Below the pieces are notes generated by a model that was not told the DNA's origin, ran no database searches, and saw only the letters and a program-made list of their open reading frames with translations. 64,000 nt of DNA from contig OY728163.1 of the NCBI GenBank assembly GCA_963277665.1, forward strand, positions 1,903,592,644-1,903,656,643. Reading direction: 5' to 3'. Of this stretch, positions 49,412 to 60,545 are shown in pieces. The position numbers and the translations under genes were made by a program. Source of the DNA: Viscum album (lineage: Eukaryota > Streptophyta > Magnoliopsida > Santalales > Viscaceae). Every line of letters begins with the position of its first letter. Positions within the stretch are counted from its first letter, which is position 1.

Positions 49412-50844
49412 ATGTTCAACCATCTATACATGTGAAGATTAAAGAGGCACTGAAAGAAGATGTCGAGTTACAAAAGAAGGTGAGAAATGTTCTTGAATTC
49501 AACCTTGATTGTGATGGGATAATAAAGTTCAAGAATCGGGTTTGTGTTCCTTCCAACCCCGAATTAAAGAAGGAGCTGCTGGATGAGGCTCATAGTTCTT
49601 CATTCTCAATTCATCCTGGAAGCACGAAGATGTATAGGGACCTGAAAGAGTACTTATGGTGGGATGGCATGAAAAGAGATGTTGCTGAATATGTCTCTCG
49701 ATGCTTGGTTTGTCAACAAGTTAAAGCTGAGAGACAGAAGTCTAAGGGGATGTTACAACCATTACCCATACCCGAATGGAAATGGTAAAACATCACTATG
49801 TACTTTGTCACAGGACTTCCTAAAACATCCAAAGGCAATAATGCTATTTGGGTCATAGTTGATCGTCTTACAAAGTCTGCACACTTCATTGCTATTAGAG
49901 AGGATTTCTCTCTAGTTCAGCTTTCCAGGATATATGTAAAGGGAGTGGTAAGATTGCATGGAGTACCACTTTCTATTATATCTGATCGGGATCCGAGATT
50001 TACCTCAAAGTTCTGGCGAAGTCTTCAGCATACTCTGGATACAGAGTTGAGTTTCAGCACTGCTTATCATCCCCAGACAGACGGTCAGTCTGAGAGAACA
50101 ATTCAAACCCTAGAAGATATGTTGAGAGCTTGCTCTATGGATTTCAAATGAGGTTGGGATCAACACCTACCTTTGGTGGAATTTTCTTATAATAATAGCT
50201 TTCACTCCAGTATTCAGATGGCTCCTTATGAAGCTCTCTATGGAAAGAAATTAAGGACTCCAACATACTGGGATGAAGTTGGGGAAAGAAAGCTATTAGG
50301 ACCTGATCTCGTTGATGAAATGGCAGAAAAGGTCAGATCTATTCAACAACACATAAGAGCATCTCAGAGTCGACAGAAAAGCTATGCCGACAACCGAAGA
50401 AAAGACCTAGAGTTTGAAGTGGGTGATAAAGTGTTCTTACGAATATCTCCCTGGAAGAGGGTTATGAGATTTGGAAAGAAGGGGAAGTTGAGCCCTAGGT
50501 ATATCGGTCCTTTCGAAATACTGGATCGTGTTGGGAAGGTAGCTTACCGATTGGTGCTTCCATCGAATCTCTCTCAAATTCACGATGTGTTCCATGTATC
50601 TCTCCTGAGAAAGTACATACCAGATCCTTCACATGTACTCAGCTCAGAAGTTGTACCGCTGGAGCAAGATCTTTCTTATGAAGAACAGCCGATAGAGATT
50701 CTGGATCGTAGTGAAAAAGTCCTACGAAACAAGACCACTCGATTGGTGAATGTTTTATGGAGGAACCACCAACTTGAAGAAGCTACATGGGAGCTTGAGG
50801 ATATGATGAGGGAGAAGTATCCTCATCTGTTTGTTACAAAGTGA
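49408..50844 (+). pseudogene. pol: Ty3-2 integrase and C-terminal chromodomain, two stops
   Basis: The zinc-binding part reads DEAHSSSFSIHPGSTKMYRD with CLVCQQ (His, His, Cys, Cys) at about 49580-49720. The catalytic core should open with MDF, but here it is MYF (49798), so the first acidic residue of the DDE triad is gone; SDRDP and the Glu in QSERTIQ remain. Stops are TAA at 49786 and TGA at 50149. The end holds PRYIGPFEILDRVGKVAYRL and a chromodomain from about 50660 to the TGA at 50842 (LWRNHQLEEATWE). In this group the chromodomain is thought to steer insertion to heterochromatin, which suits the surroundings. Confidence 0.9.
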
Positions 50845-50870
50845 TGAATTTCGAGGGCGAAATTCTTTTT

Positions 50871-50883
50871 AAGGGGGGTAGAA
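50871..50883 (+). promoter_or_regulatory. Polypurine tract of Ty3-2
   Basis: AAGGGGGGTAGAA lies directly before the 3' LTR start at 50884. Confidence 0.8.
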
Positions 50884-53800
50884 TGTAACACCCGAGACTT
50901 TTATGCTATATAAATCATCAAAGGAATCTTTTTCTACACAACACTTGCTTGGATTGCTTTACACGCAATCGTGACCTTCCTCGATAGCTTGCATCGTACG
51001 CAATACCGAGTTTCACTAAACAACAATATGCTATTAAAACTAGCCGTTATGAATAGTAATAACCACTTTTTGAAATTTTATAAATTTTATTTTTCAAAAT
51101 GGACTTCATTTTTGGAATCAGAATATCGAAATTAGCCTAGGGTGAAATTTTGGTATTTTTCTGAAAACTTTCAATTTTTGATGAATAGTAAAACCACTAA
51201 GTGGTAGGTTAAAAACTGAATTTTGCATAAAACTTAATTTTACTGCTTCTTTGAATGGAATTTCAAAAATCTGACAGACACGGTTGATATCAGTAAGTAA
51301 AATGTGGTTCAATGAGATAAAAATAATTTTTTGGTGAATAGTAACTTTTTACTTTTTTTTACCGCGGTTAATAGTAAATAGGGTAACTAAGGGTAAATAT
51401 GATATCAATATTAACCTAACACATGTCCTAATTCTATTGGACAAGTGTAATTCGACCAAAAACAAACTTAGGAATAAAATATGACCATTTAGGCCCACTT
51501 GGATTAGATTAGGACATTTATTATTAATTTATTTAAAGAAGGGTTAAAATAATTAAAATCAAAGATTAATAAGTAAATCATTTTTAATATGGGGTTATAC
51601 ATAAGATAAATTCGATTATAAATATTCATTAGAAAGATAAAACGATTTACTACATAATGGTATTTTATTTGTAATTTTTAGACATTAAATAATTTAATTT
51701 ATTTATGACACAATGATGATGCAGTAATTATCTTATTAATGAAATATTGACATAATTGATGTTATAAACACCAAAATAAATGTAATTTGAGACTTTTTAT
51801 GAATTCCACTAATTTTTTAGGTTACTATGATATATTAATGTTTATTTAATCAACTTGGTTCGAACATATAATTCTGTTATGACTTTCACAAAAATCATAT
51901 ATCAAATAGTGTCAAAATTGACACAAAATAGTTTTTAAATCAAATATTATATTATTAATTGTTATTTTATTCCTAAAAATCTAAGGTTCGGCCAAATGAC
52001 TTAGATAAGGATATATATATTAATAATAAACAATTTGGGGTTCGTTTGGCATGTTATAGTAAGTTTATTAACCATATAGTGAAAGAAAACAAAACGACAC
52101 GGTAAAAGTTAAATTATTTAACTTAGAGTTAAATCTAATTGATAAGGTTAAAATAATTCCCAAAACTTGTCTAAATCCTATTGGTTGATAGGATTTTGAC
52201 CCATCCCCACATTATCTTCGAAATAAGACCCTTTGGAACCATTATAAACCGATTTTGACTTTAATATAAAATAATATTTTGAGATATTCCTAAGGTGCCC
52301 CTCTCCTCCCTTATAAAAGGACACCTCCTCCCCCTCCTCCTCACACCAAATTGAGCACTCAAGCTCGGCCACCCCTGCCATTTTATCCTCTCCACTTCCC
52401 TATAATAATCCTAGAGGTCCTGGTCTTCTTCAAAGACCAATCTTAGTTCCCTAAGTGGAGGATTCAAAGAGGCGTTCCAAAGAAGAGGTAATATCCATTA
52501 CCGATCTTTTCAATTTCTTTCTTCTTCAACTTCTTCTTCTTTAGTTGTTTCATGATAAAGTAATAACATCAGTATTACTTACATACTGATATGTTATTAT
52601 AAATATGAAACAACCCTAATTCACCTTCTATCCATCCTACGGAAAAATGAAATCACCGCGCGTGCGTACGTACAGAATACCGTCTCCACGCCGTGGTGTA
52701 ATCTATTTTTCCACCATCACTTTACAAGGATTGGTATAATGGTGTAATGAGTAAATATTTATGATTATTATAAAGTAATATTTATGCTGAAATAATATAT
52801 ATATATATATATACTCCAATACAGTTCCACGATCATAGGAACGATATCATCACTCGTGCGTACGTACGGAATACCGTCTCCACGATGTGATGCGACTCGT
52901 TCTACATGATCATCATTACATAGTAATTATATAAATGATTTGAATGAATAAATATGATATATGTTACACTAATACCATTCTGGAGATAAGGTATCTATAA
53001 CCTTACAAGAAGAATAAGAATTTATTCGGCAAAAGATGCATAAGAACAAAAGGCAATAAAGACCCGAGTAACAAGTAACAATGAAATATTACTAACAAGA
53101 AGCTAAGAATATGACCATATATGATATCATATCAATATGTATGATTATAGAATAAGTCAATAACATTATTTAAACCATTATACAGGATCTTCGGACACGT
53201 ACAAAGCAAATCAGACCTAAGGTAAGGGAAAATATCACAATCTCATTTTTATCCGAGATTGTTTATTCGTAAGTATTTACTGGGGTGTATTTTATCATAC
53301 AAATCCATGTTTCATAAATATGTAATATTATTTCCATCCACCTACAATTGTTTAAATCCTATTTTACCCTTCGGTGAGTTCTTAGTAAAAGATATGAAAG
53401 GAATCTTTTGTCGTTTTTCGTACGAGGTACTTTTTTTGACTTTTCCGACAAAAGTACGAAGAATGTTTTTTTTAACTTATACGGCATGAATGGATTTTTA
53501 AAACATTATTTCCAAGAAGCTTCCTTTACAAGTTTTCAAGTTTATTTTTAATCAAATTCTTTTAGTTTTAAATTGTATGACATGTTAAGAAAGGAAAATG
53601 TTTTTGAACTAGAAAGGATATTTTCCTCAAGAATGGATTTCAAGTGTTTTATCAAAATTATTTTCCATCTAAGATAATAAAGGGTTCTGTTTCTATCCCT
53701 ATTATTACATGGATTTGATTATGTTGTGATGGAAATATTTTTATGAATTCCTTTATCTTATATGAATTATTTTATGATGTCATGTTGTTTAAAAATCCCA

Positions 53801-54494
53801 TTTTTATTACATGGGTTATGCAATGATGTATGATTTATGATTTTGTGGCACACATAAGAATGGTATCATTATGAGATGGGTGGGACCTATATCTGCCTCC
53901 AATGCATTGGGTAAAGATTTTATATCTCATGAGATAGACATGGCTGGAACGGTAGGTTATACCGGTTCAGTGAAACAGGACTGGAATGAGGGTGACTCGG
54001 TTCAGAAAGGGACTTTGTCCACTAAGATAGTCTTGGCAATGAGTCATGACTAACAAGAAATGATTTCCCATGATTATGTGTGCATGCCACAAAGTTTCAA
54101 GTTTCATGTTATGATTATGGTGATATCATTTTCACTTCTATGATTTATTCCATGTTATGATATTATGATCTCTTTTGCAGGTTATGATTTTCAAAAAGAT
54201 ATGATATGATTTTTAGTTCCTTTATTTTCCCTTGCTGAGCATTTGAGCTCACCCTTTTATGTTTTCTTTTCCCCAGGTCAGGAAGACGGATATTAAGTAG
54301 AATATGCTAAAAGGGACCCTAGATATGATGAAATAAATGGGAGACACTGTAGAAGATTTATGAACCAGTTGTTTATGTTTCCCAGTTTCTAAAGACATTA
54401 TACCTATACGGTCCTTTGTGGTTTTGTCATATGTTGTAATAAGTGTGCTTCAATTTTGAAGTATTAACAATGTATGTAAAGTATGGGTCGTTTA
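50884..54494 (+). repeat. Ty3-2 3' LTR (3.6 kb)
   Basis: It is near-identical to the 5' LTR. It ends GGGTCGTTTA, followed by the target duplication GCTAC. Its AT run at about 52793-52813 is about eight bases longer than the matching run at 44449. Confidence 0.92.
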
Positions 54495-54499
54495 GCTAC

Positions 54500-54607
54500 A
54501 CTACTCATAATCGAAATTCCATGTCCCAAAATTCCTAACTCCAGACTATCCTGAATTTTCCCCAAATAACATGACTCAAAGAGAGCGAACCTACTCTGAT
54601 ACCATTT
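54500..54607 (-). promoter_or_regulatory. LARD-3 internal start with primer-binding site (54590-54604)
   Basis: On the minus strand TGGTATCAGAGTAGG follows the end of the right LTR by three bases. The remaining roughly 90 bp are non-coding leader, and the left flank is the Ty3-2 target duplication. Confidence 0.8.
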
Positions 54608-57533
54608 TGTCACAAACTGGAACTGGTCACCATCAAACCGGCACCAAACCCGGTCTGTTCCAAAGAACGAAGGGTGTTCCAGATCCCCATAGGCTGGAAC
54701 AAGTGCCCGAGTATCATAAAATGATGTTTGGGAATGATTTACCCATATTTATAAACATTAAACAACAAACAAACTCAATAAGAAGAATCTAGATTTTTCA
54801 ACTAAAACCATCTTTTACAAAATTTAGAACTGAATTAAATCTTTTAAAACAACTCAAAAAGACTATAAAAAAGGTAAAAAATCAAAATTAAACAGCCCAA
54901 GAACCCTCATGGAAAGGGGCACCGCCCTAAAGCCATCTCCACAAAAGCTCACCACCAAGGACATGCTGGAAACCCGAACCACTAGAACTAAAAACTGTAT
55001 CCAAACTTGAAACAACAAAATAACCAAATATACTTACACCCAAGGGTGTGAGTATTGTGTGAGACAATGCCCAGTAGGATACCACCACTAAGATAATACA
55101 TGTGATAAACATTTAATGACAAAAAGCTTGCAAGTTTTTATAAACAGAAAATGCTAGTAACAATTTCTATAAGATGAAACTAAAAAAACAGTTTTCAAGT
55201 GGGCTATCATTAAGAATAAAAACTTTTAAAAATAATGTCAACACTACTTAATTTTCCAGCCAACTATACCATATGCCGACAGTAAGTACAATGTAAATAA
55301 TGATCACAAGCAATAGGAGATAACCCCTAGCCACTATCTCATTCTGGGTCCCAGGTACCTCGTATCTTGGTGAGAGTAACCATAACAATATCTGTTCTCG
55401 TGCATGAGCCACTAGTAGGGAACATACCCATAACCTAGTGGTCCCCAATCATAATCATCAATGTTTATTTAGAGTTGTAAGAGTCAATCATTCTAAGTGA
55501 AACTGAGGCCAAACCCCACAGATTCACTAGCATACTAGTACACATCCACCCACCTAGATACCCGGGTTTTCCCCTAGTGCTCAGATAAGTTCAACAAGTC
55601 AATAAATATACACTACACATTGAAATATCATTTTCACATCACAAGTTCACCAAACAGCCAACATGTATTCCACACAAGTCTAAAAATCCACTTTTTCGTT
55701 CAAATCAATTTTGAAATCATACTCACACCAAAAATAGCCCACAACTCATTTTGCACATCTTTCACAATTCAACAAATCAGTTAAAATTTTTATAAAATCA
55801 TTCCCATGATTCTAAACAACACATAACTGCCCAATCACATGTTACATAATACCATTTTCATAAAAAAAGCCCATTTTTCACATCACACTCATGCAAAACA
55901 GCCTGAAAACACGTTTTACACCCACATCCAAATTTCATAAATTACCTTGAAAATTTACAAAACATTACCAAACTGTTTTACATCATAAATGACCACATTA
56001 TGTTTCAAAAATTCATTTTAGGAACATGTTATCACCAAAAAAGTACATAAGCAACCATTTCACACTTTCTGTAACTCATTAAATCATTTATAATTTTCAT
56101 AAAACCAACCCAAGATGTGAAACCATGGTTTGCATACAAAACCCATTTCAAAAACCTAATTCAAGACCAGAAAAATGCCAATAAAAATATAAATCAGAAT
56201 TGGTAGCCCTAAAAAATGTATTAAACCACCCCCATGTTTTATAAAAATACCTCAAACAATACCAAAAAAGGTACACATGAAAAACACATGATTTCACAAT
56301 TCATGTTCAAGAAGTACAACATGGTTTCAAACATTAAAACCATTCAAAACCCCCATTACAAGGCCAATATGACATTAAGGCATTAACAAACCAGAATTTT
56401 CAGCCCCTTTCGACACTAATAAATCACTTTCACATGTTATAAAATACACCCAAATATTTCCCTAGGAGCCATGCATGAAAAGCACCCAATTCCAAGATAA
56501 AATGCAACTACAAAATTAAAAACTTAACTCAATCCATCACAAAAACAGTATTCTCACCACACAAAACAGATTTGAAACATACTAAATTACTAATACAAGC
56601 AATCTAACTCATCATAAAATGGTAATAAATGGAATCACCTACCTTTTCAGTCAAAACCCTTGAATCTTGGTGTGAAACCTCAACCGCACCTCCGCCGCAC
56701 CACAAGGATGTGAAAATGAACCCTAAACCATAATATTTTACCAAAAATACCCCTAATAAAACTCTAGGTATGAACCCTAACTTCTGGACACTCTATAGAT
56801 TTATGAAAGTGGGAGGAAACCCTAAAGAGAAGGAAGTATTTGAATAGAGAAACACATACCCACAATAATCTTGAAGAAAACGACCCAAATTCCACTAGCA
56901 TCTGAATTTGAAAACATCCAACCATTCATGGGAGGTTCGAACAAATATTAAGAGATCTTTTAGGAACTTTAATGGGGGAGAATGAGTAAAAATATGAGTT
57001 ATGAAAGGATTAGTTTACCTCTCCAAATCTGGACAATTTCTGAAATCTAGAAAGGTTTCGACCATTTTCGCGATTCTATCGAGCTCCAAATTGTGGGAGG
57101 AGGAAATTCGGGCGCGCCTTAGTTAAGCTGGTTCTGGTGAGAGTTGGAATCATTGAAAAAACAGAAATAGTGAAGGAGATATTAAATAATTAACATTTAT
57201 TTTTAATGCAGAAAATGGGCTTTCAGGCCGGCCCAATTCCTTAAATAAAAACCCATATCCACCATGATTATGGATTTATAAATGGTCCAAATTATTATGG
57301 TGGTGTTAATTTGTCAGGGGGTGACAATTAGGAATTGGAATGGATGAAAAAAGATGAAAAATGAAGAAGTTATAAAGGAATCCAAATTTATTTTTAAATC
57401 TGGAATTGGGCTCACGGTTTGGCCCAATTCATAAAAACTCACAAATTCCTACATAAATGCTTGGGAAATCCTCAAAAAAACATGAATGGGAATTACATGG
57501 AATTTAACTTTATAATAAGTCATTTATGTGACA
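54608..57533 (-). repeat. LARD-3 5' LTR (right copy, 2.93 kb)
   Basis: It starts TGTCACAAAC and ends TTATGTGACA on the plus strand. It is homologous throughout to 36524-39455. The short frames in it are shadows. Confidence 0.85.
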
Positions 57534-58270
57534 AGCGGTTCTTGGGAGAAGCATATCCCTCTGGTGGAGTTCGCCTACAACAACAGTTTTCAGGAAACTA
57601 TTCAGATGGCACCTTAGGAGGCTTTGTACGGTAGGCCATGTTGATCACCCTTATGTTGGATAGAGGCAGTAGAGGTAGCTTTTCTAGGACCTCAACTTGT
57701 TCAGGAGACTTCAGAGAAGATAGAGATGATTCAGAAGAGGATGGCTACAACACAGTCTTGGCAGAAGTCTTATGCTGATCAGCGGAGACGACCTCTGGAG
57801 TTTGAGGTCGGGGATCAGGTTTTCCTGCGTGTCGCACCGAGGTTGGGACACAAAATGATTCGGAGATAGGGTAAGCTTTCAACACAGTACGTCGGGCCAT
57901 TTGTAGTTTTGGAGAGAGTTGGGTCAGTCGCCTATCGGTTTCAGTTACCCCAGAAGTACCGGGCCATGCACGATGCCTTCCACGTCTCTCAACTCCGACA
58001 TTACTTTTCAAACCCGTCTCATTTCTTTTAGCCCAAGGAGGTTGATCTTGAATTGTATGCATCGTTTGAGGAGAATCCCATCTAGACTGTCGACTGCATT
58101 ACAAAGGTTCTATGTGGGCGGTCTGTCCCTCTTGTGCGGGTGCTATGGCAGCATGGGTGAGTAAAGGACGAGACCTGGGAGAGGGAGGCCGATGTACGAT
58201 CGCAGTGGCCAGAGCTATTCGGGGTTTCTTCTTCTACACCTCGCTAGGGAAATTCGGGGATGAATTTATT
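57534..58270 (+). pseudogene. pol: Ty3-4 pol, end of integrase and chromodomain remnant
   Basis: The frame resumes with HIPLVEFAYNNSF, the block that normally follows LRAC..DFG in Ty3 integrases, so the two parts flank LARD-3 within one domain. FEVGDQVFLRVAP and YVGPFVVLERVGSVAYRF mark the integrase end. A worn chromodomain-like segment (VLWQHG, ETWEREADV) reaches about 58230. Stops are at about 57616, 57643, 57868, 58030, 58084 and 58156. It is non-functional. Confidence 0.8.
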
Positions 58271-58283
58271 TAAGGGGGAAGTT
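58271..58283 (+). promoter_or_regulatory. Polypurine tract of Ty3-4
   Basis: TAAGGGGGAAGTT lies just before the 3' LTR start. Confidence 0.7.
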
Positions 58284-60192
58284 TGTAAGAACCCGAATCT
58301 TCGTTTCAGGTAAGACTTCTTTTTTCTGGAGTTTTGAGAAAAATAAAGTATTTTGAAATTTTTGAAGTACACGTTGTGTACTTTCTGAGTACACACCATG
58401 TACTCTTTTCCTGCTCGAATATGTGTTCTGGCCGTGTCCGGGCCACACACACAGTGTGTAGGGGTGATGTGGAGGCTGATTTTGGTGGAGTACAGAAAGA
58501 CCTATTACACTTCGTGTACTTTATTTTATCACTAAATGGACCGGGGTCACACCTGACGCATAGAAACGTCTTCTTCTAGGTTCCGTTCCTCCAAGAGCGT
58601 CGAGGATCCACAAATCATCGATGAGCTCATGCCTCTATGTTCATTCTCTGATTCGAGCACGGTCTATTGCGTTGGAATCACAGCAGTGATTTCTTCCTTC
58701 TTCATGAGCCTTGTTTTTCAATTCCTCCTCCTTCTCGAGATATCATGGGTTGAATGTTTTGGGAGTTTTCTTAGATCTATGACGTTCGGGGGAGAATCGG
58801 TCATCGTGGTTCAAGTATATCGATCTTCTAGGATCGAGGTAGGTGGTTTGTGCCTTTATGTAGAAATTCTTTGAGTATCTTGTGCAATTTCTCCAATTTT
58901 CCTTGAATGATAATTGTGTGTATTTATTTTTTACTCTTGATTGATTGCCTTCTTGCTTGATTGCTACAGTAGAGGTTTACCTTTTTGAATAGACTAGTTT
59001 TTTCTATACTCTAGATGTTGTTCATACTTGTTTTTCCTGTTAGGAATTTTTCAAGTTGCTATGCTTAGTTGTAGGATAGTGGAACTGTTGTGTTTTTTTG
59101 CTACTGAGCCTTAGAATGATAGCCAAGTAGTTCTTGACATTTACTTGGGAAATACACGCATGTTATGCATGTTTATATTAGATGGGGCTAAGAGAACCTA
59201 GTGTATGGAACAAATGGAGAATGGACATAAGGGATTCTCCAGAGTGTCTTTAATTTACGATACGAGACCACAGGGGGAATTGACGTTGAGTGATTCCTCA
59301 GAGAGTATGTAGTTCCTTGACGCGAGCCATAGGGGGAATTGATGTTGAGTGCTATCCCAGAGATCCTTCAGTACGATACAAGACTATAGGGGGAATTGAT
59401 GGTGAGTGCTTCCTCAGAAAGTCTACTCTTAGCTGAACCAGAGGGGTGAGACTGTGTGTGCCTCGTAGAGGTTTTCTAGTACTTGTAGGTTTAACCATAG
59501 GAGTTAGGCTGTGAGAGCTACCTATAGGGTTACCTGTTTTCTACTTGTTGTTGGTTGTTTACTTGTGTACTTTATATGCTAGAACTATGGATTGTAGATA
59601 CTATGTGCTTTTCTGTTTACTTCTTCCTACACTTTTACATGCCTTGTATTCATTGACTGTTAGGAACAAATCTTTGGGTGATTTCCTACTTGGATTGTAT
59701 CTCACACACTGTTTGGGCCATGCTTTTGGGCCCAAGCAAACACTGTTGTTACGGGTATAGATAAGGGAAAGCGCCCTTCGACTTCTGGTACTTGACTGCT
59801 TGGAGCTGGGGAGCAAGGGACCAAGATTAGTCTTGCGATGCTGCAGGAGTTGCTGTTATTTTAGTACTTTGTTTTACTTATATTTCATCACGTTGTTATG
59901 TTTTCTGCTTCCTTAAAAACTTGTACCTTCTGCATATTTATCATCATTACTATATATTCATTCCTTCCGCTGTTTGGTTTCAATTGTTGCGTATTTTTTA
60001 CTGCTTCCCTATTTATTTTTGTTTTCCTTACCTTTTATACCTTACCGAATGAGGGCATAGTTTCCCTCAATAACATACCAAGTCCATCACTTCCAGTCGG
60101 TAGCCTCTGGAATTTGGGGAAATGCGTTTGAGGTCATGTGGAAAACCGAGTACGGGGAACCTGTGGAGGGGCTCCTGATTCAGGTCACTACA
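58284..60192 (+). repeat. Ty3-4 3' LTR (1.91 kb)
   Basis: It aligns with 29288-31217, including the 58-bp repeat at 59277-59450. It ends GGTCACTACA, followed by CCACA. Confidence 0.87.
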
Positions 60193-60545
60193 CCACATTT
60201 ATAATTTTCCTCTCTCATCAATAAATGTGATGAATCCCTCCATTAATAATTTTCATCTCACATCAATAAATGTGATGTATCTCAATAGTATCTTCCATTG
60301 ATATCAAAGTGAGAGTGTGATGTTTTAAACCAATTAAAATTATGTTTGTATTAAATTGAAGAAGGTGAAATTGTTCTAGTCTCATTTTCAAATATGATGA
60401 TCCAATCTAATATCAGATGGTTGAGATATGACCATTCAAAGATCAGAAGATGGATTATCAGGCTATTTTATGAATAACACACACATAAATAGTATATATA
60501 TGTAAATGAAAAATTTTCTTGATGGAGTTTTTAGTTGATAGACAC
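60193..60545 (-). mobile_element. Continuation of the minus-strand Copia-type LTR remnant
   Basis: The AT-rich sequence contains repeated ATCAATAAATGTGATG and CCATTAATAATTTTC words that match the style of 29200-29280 just left of Ty3-4. It would be the upstream (U3) part of the LTR whose end is at 28375. The outer terminus is not clear. Confidence 0.4.

Larger units (their letters stand above)
42539..54494 (+). mobile_element. Ty3-2: young Ty3 chromovirus of the Tekay/Del type, 11.96 kb
   Basis: Long LTRs (42539-46142 and 50884-54494) begin TGTAACACCC and differ at only about 2-3% of sites by eye. A perfect 5-bp target duplication, GCTAC, flanks the element (42534-42538 and 54495-54499). Primer site, gag, protease, RT, RNase H, integrase, chromodomain and purine tract follow in order. 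The C-terminal chromodomain reads like those of Tekay/Del elements. Despite the young LTRs, gag-pol has about five stops, two frameshifts and lost catalytic residues. It is inserted in the internal region of LARD-3. Confidence 0.92.
36524..57533 (-). mobile_element. LARD-3: non-coding minus-strand LTR retroelement, split by Ty3-2
   Basis: Two LTRs of 2.93 kb with TGTCAC...GTGACA ends lie at 36524-39455 and 54608-57533. The primer site (plus 54590-54604) reads TGGTATCAGAGTAGG on the minus strand, and the purine tract at 39456-39467 also reads on the minus strand, so the element runs right to left. Once Ty3-2 is removed the internal region is about 3.2 kb and the element about 9.05 kb. I find no gag, protease, RT or integrase in either orientation. 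This is the structure of a large retrotransposon derivative, which would need proteins from another element. Confidence 0.8.
29288..60192 (+). mobile_element. Ty3-4: Ty3 chromovirus-type element, degenerate, split by LARD-3
   Basis: The LTRs at 29288-31217 and 58284-60192 begin TGTAA and end CA(T/C)TACA. The flanks CCCCA and CCACA match at four of five positions. The primer site follows the 5' LTR and a purine tract precedes the 3' LTR. The polyprotein remnant is interrupted at 36523 within integrase and resumes at 57534 in the next part of the same domain. Without the inserted DNA the element is about 9.9 kb. Stops are numerous, mostly where CAG, CGA or TGG is expected. LTR divergence is roughly one in ten by eye. 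Confidence 0.85.

Noticed and set aside
57745..58062. 105-codon minus-strand frame
   Set aside because: It is the shadow of the Ty3-4 integrase end on the opposite strand.
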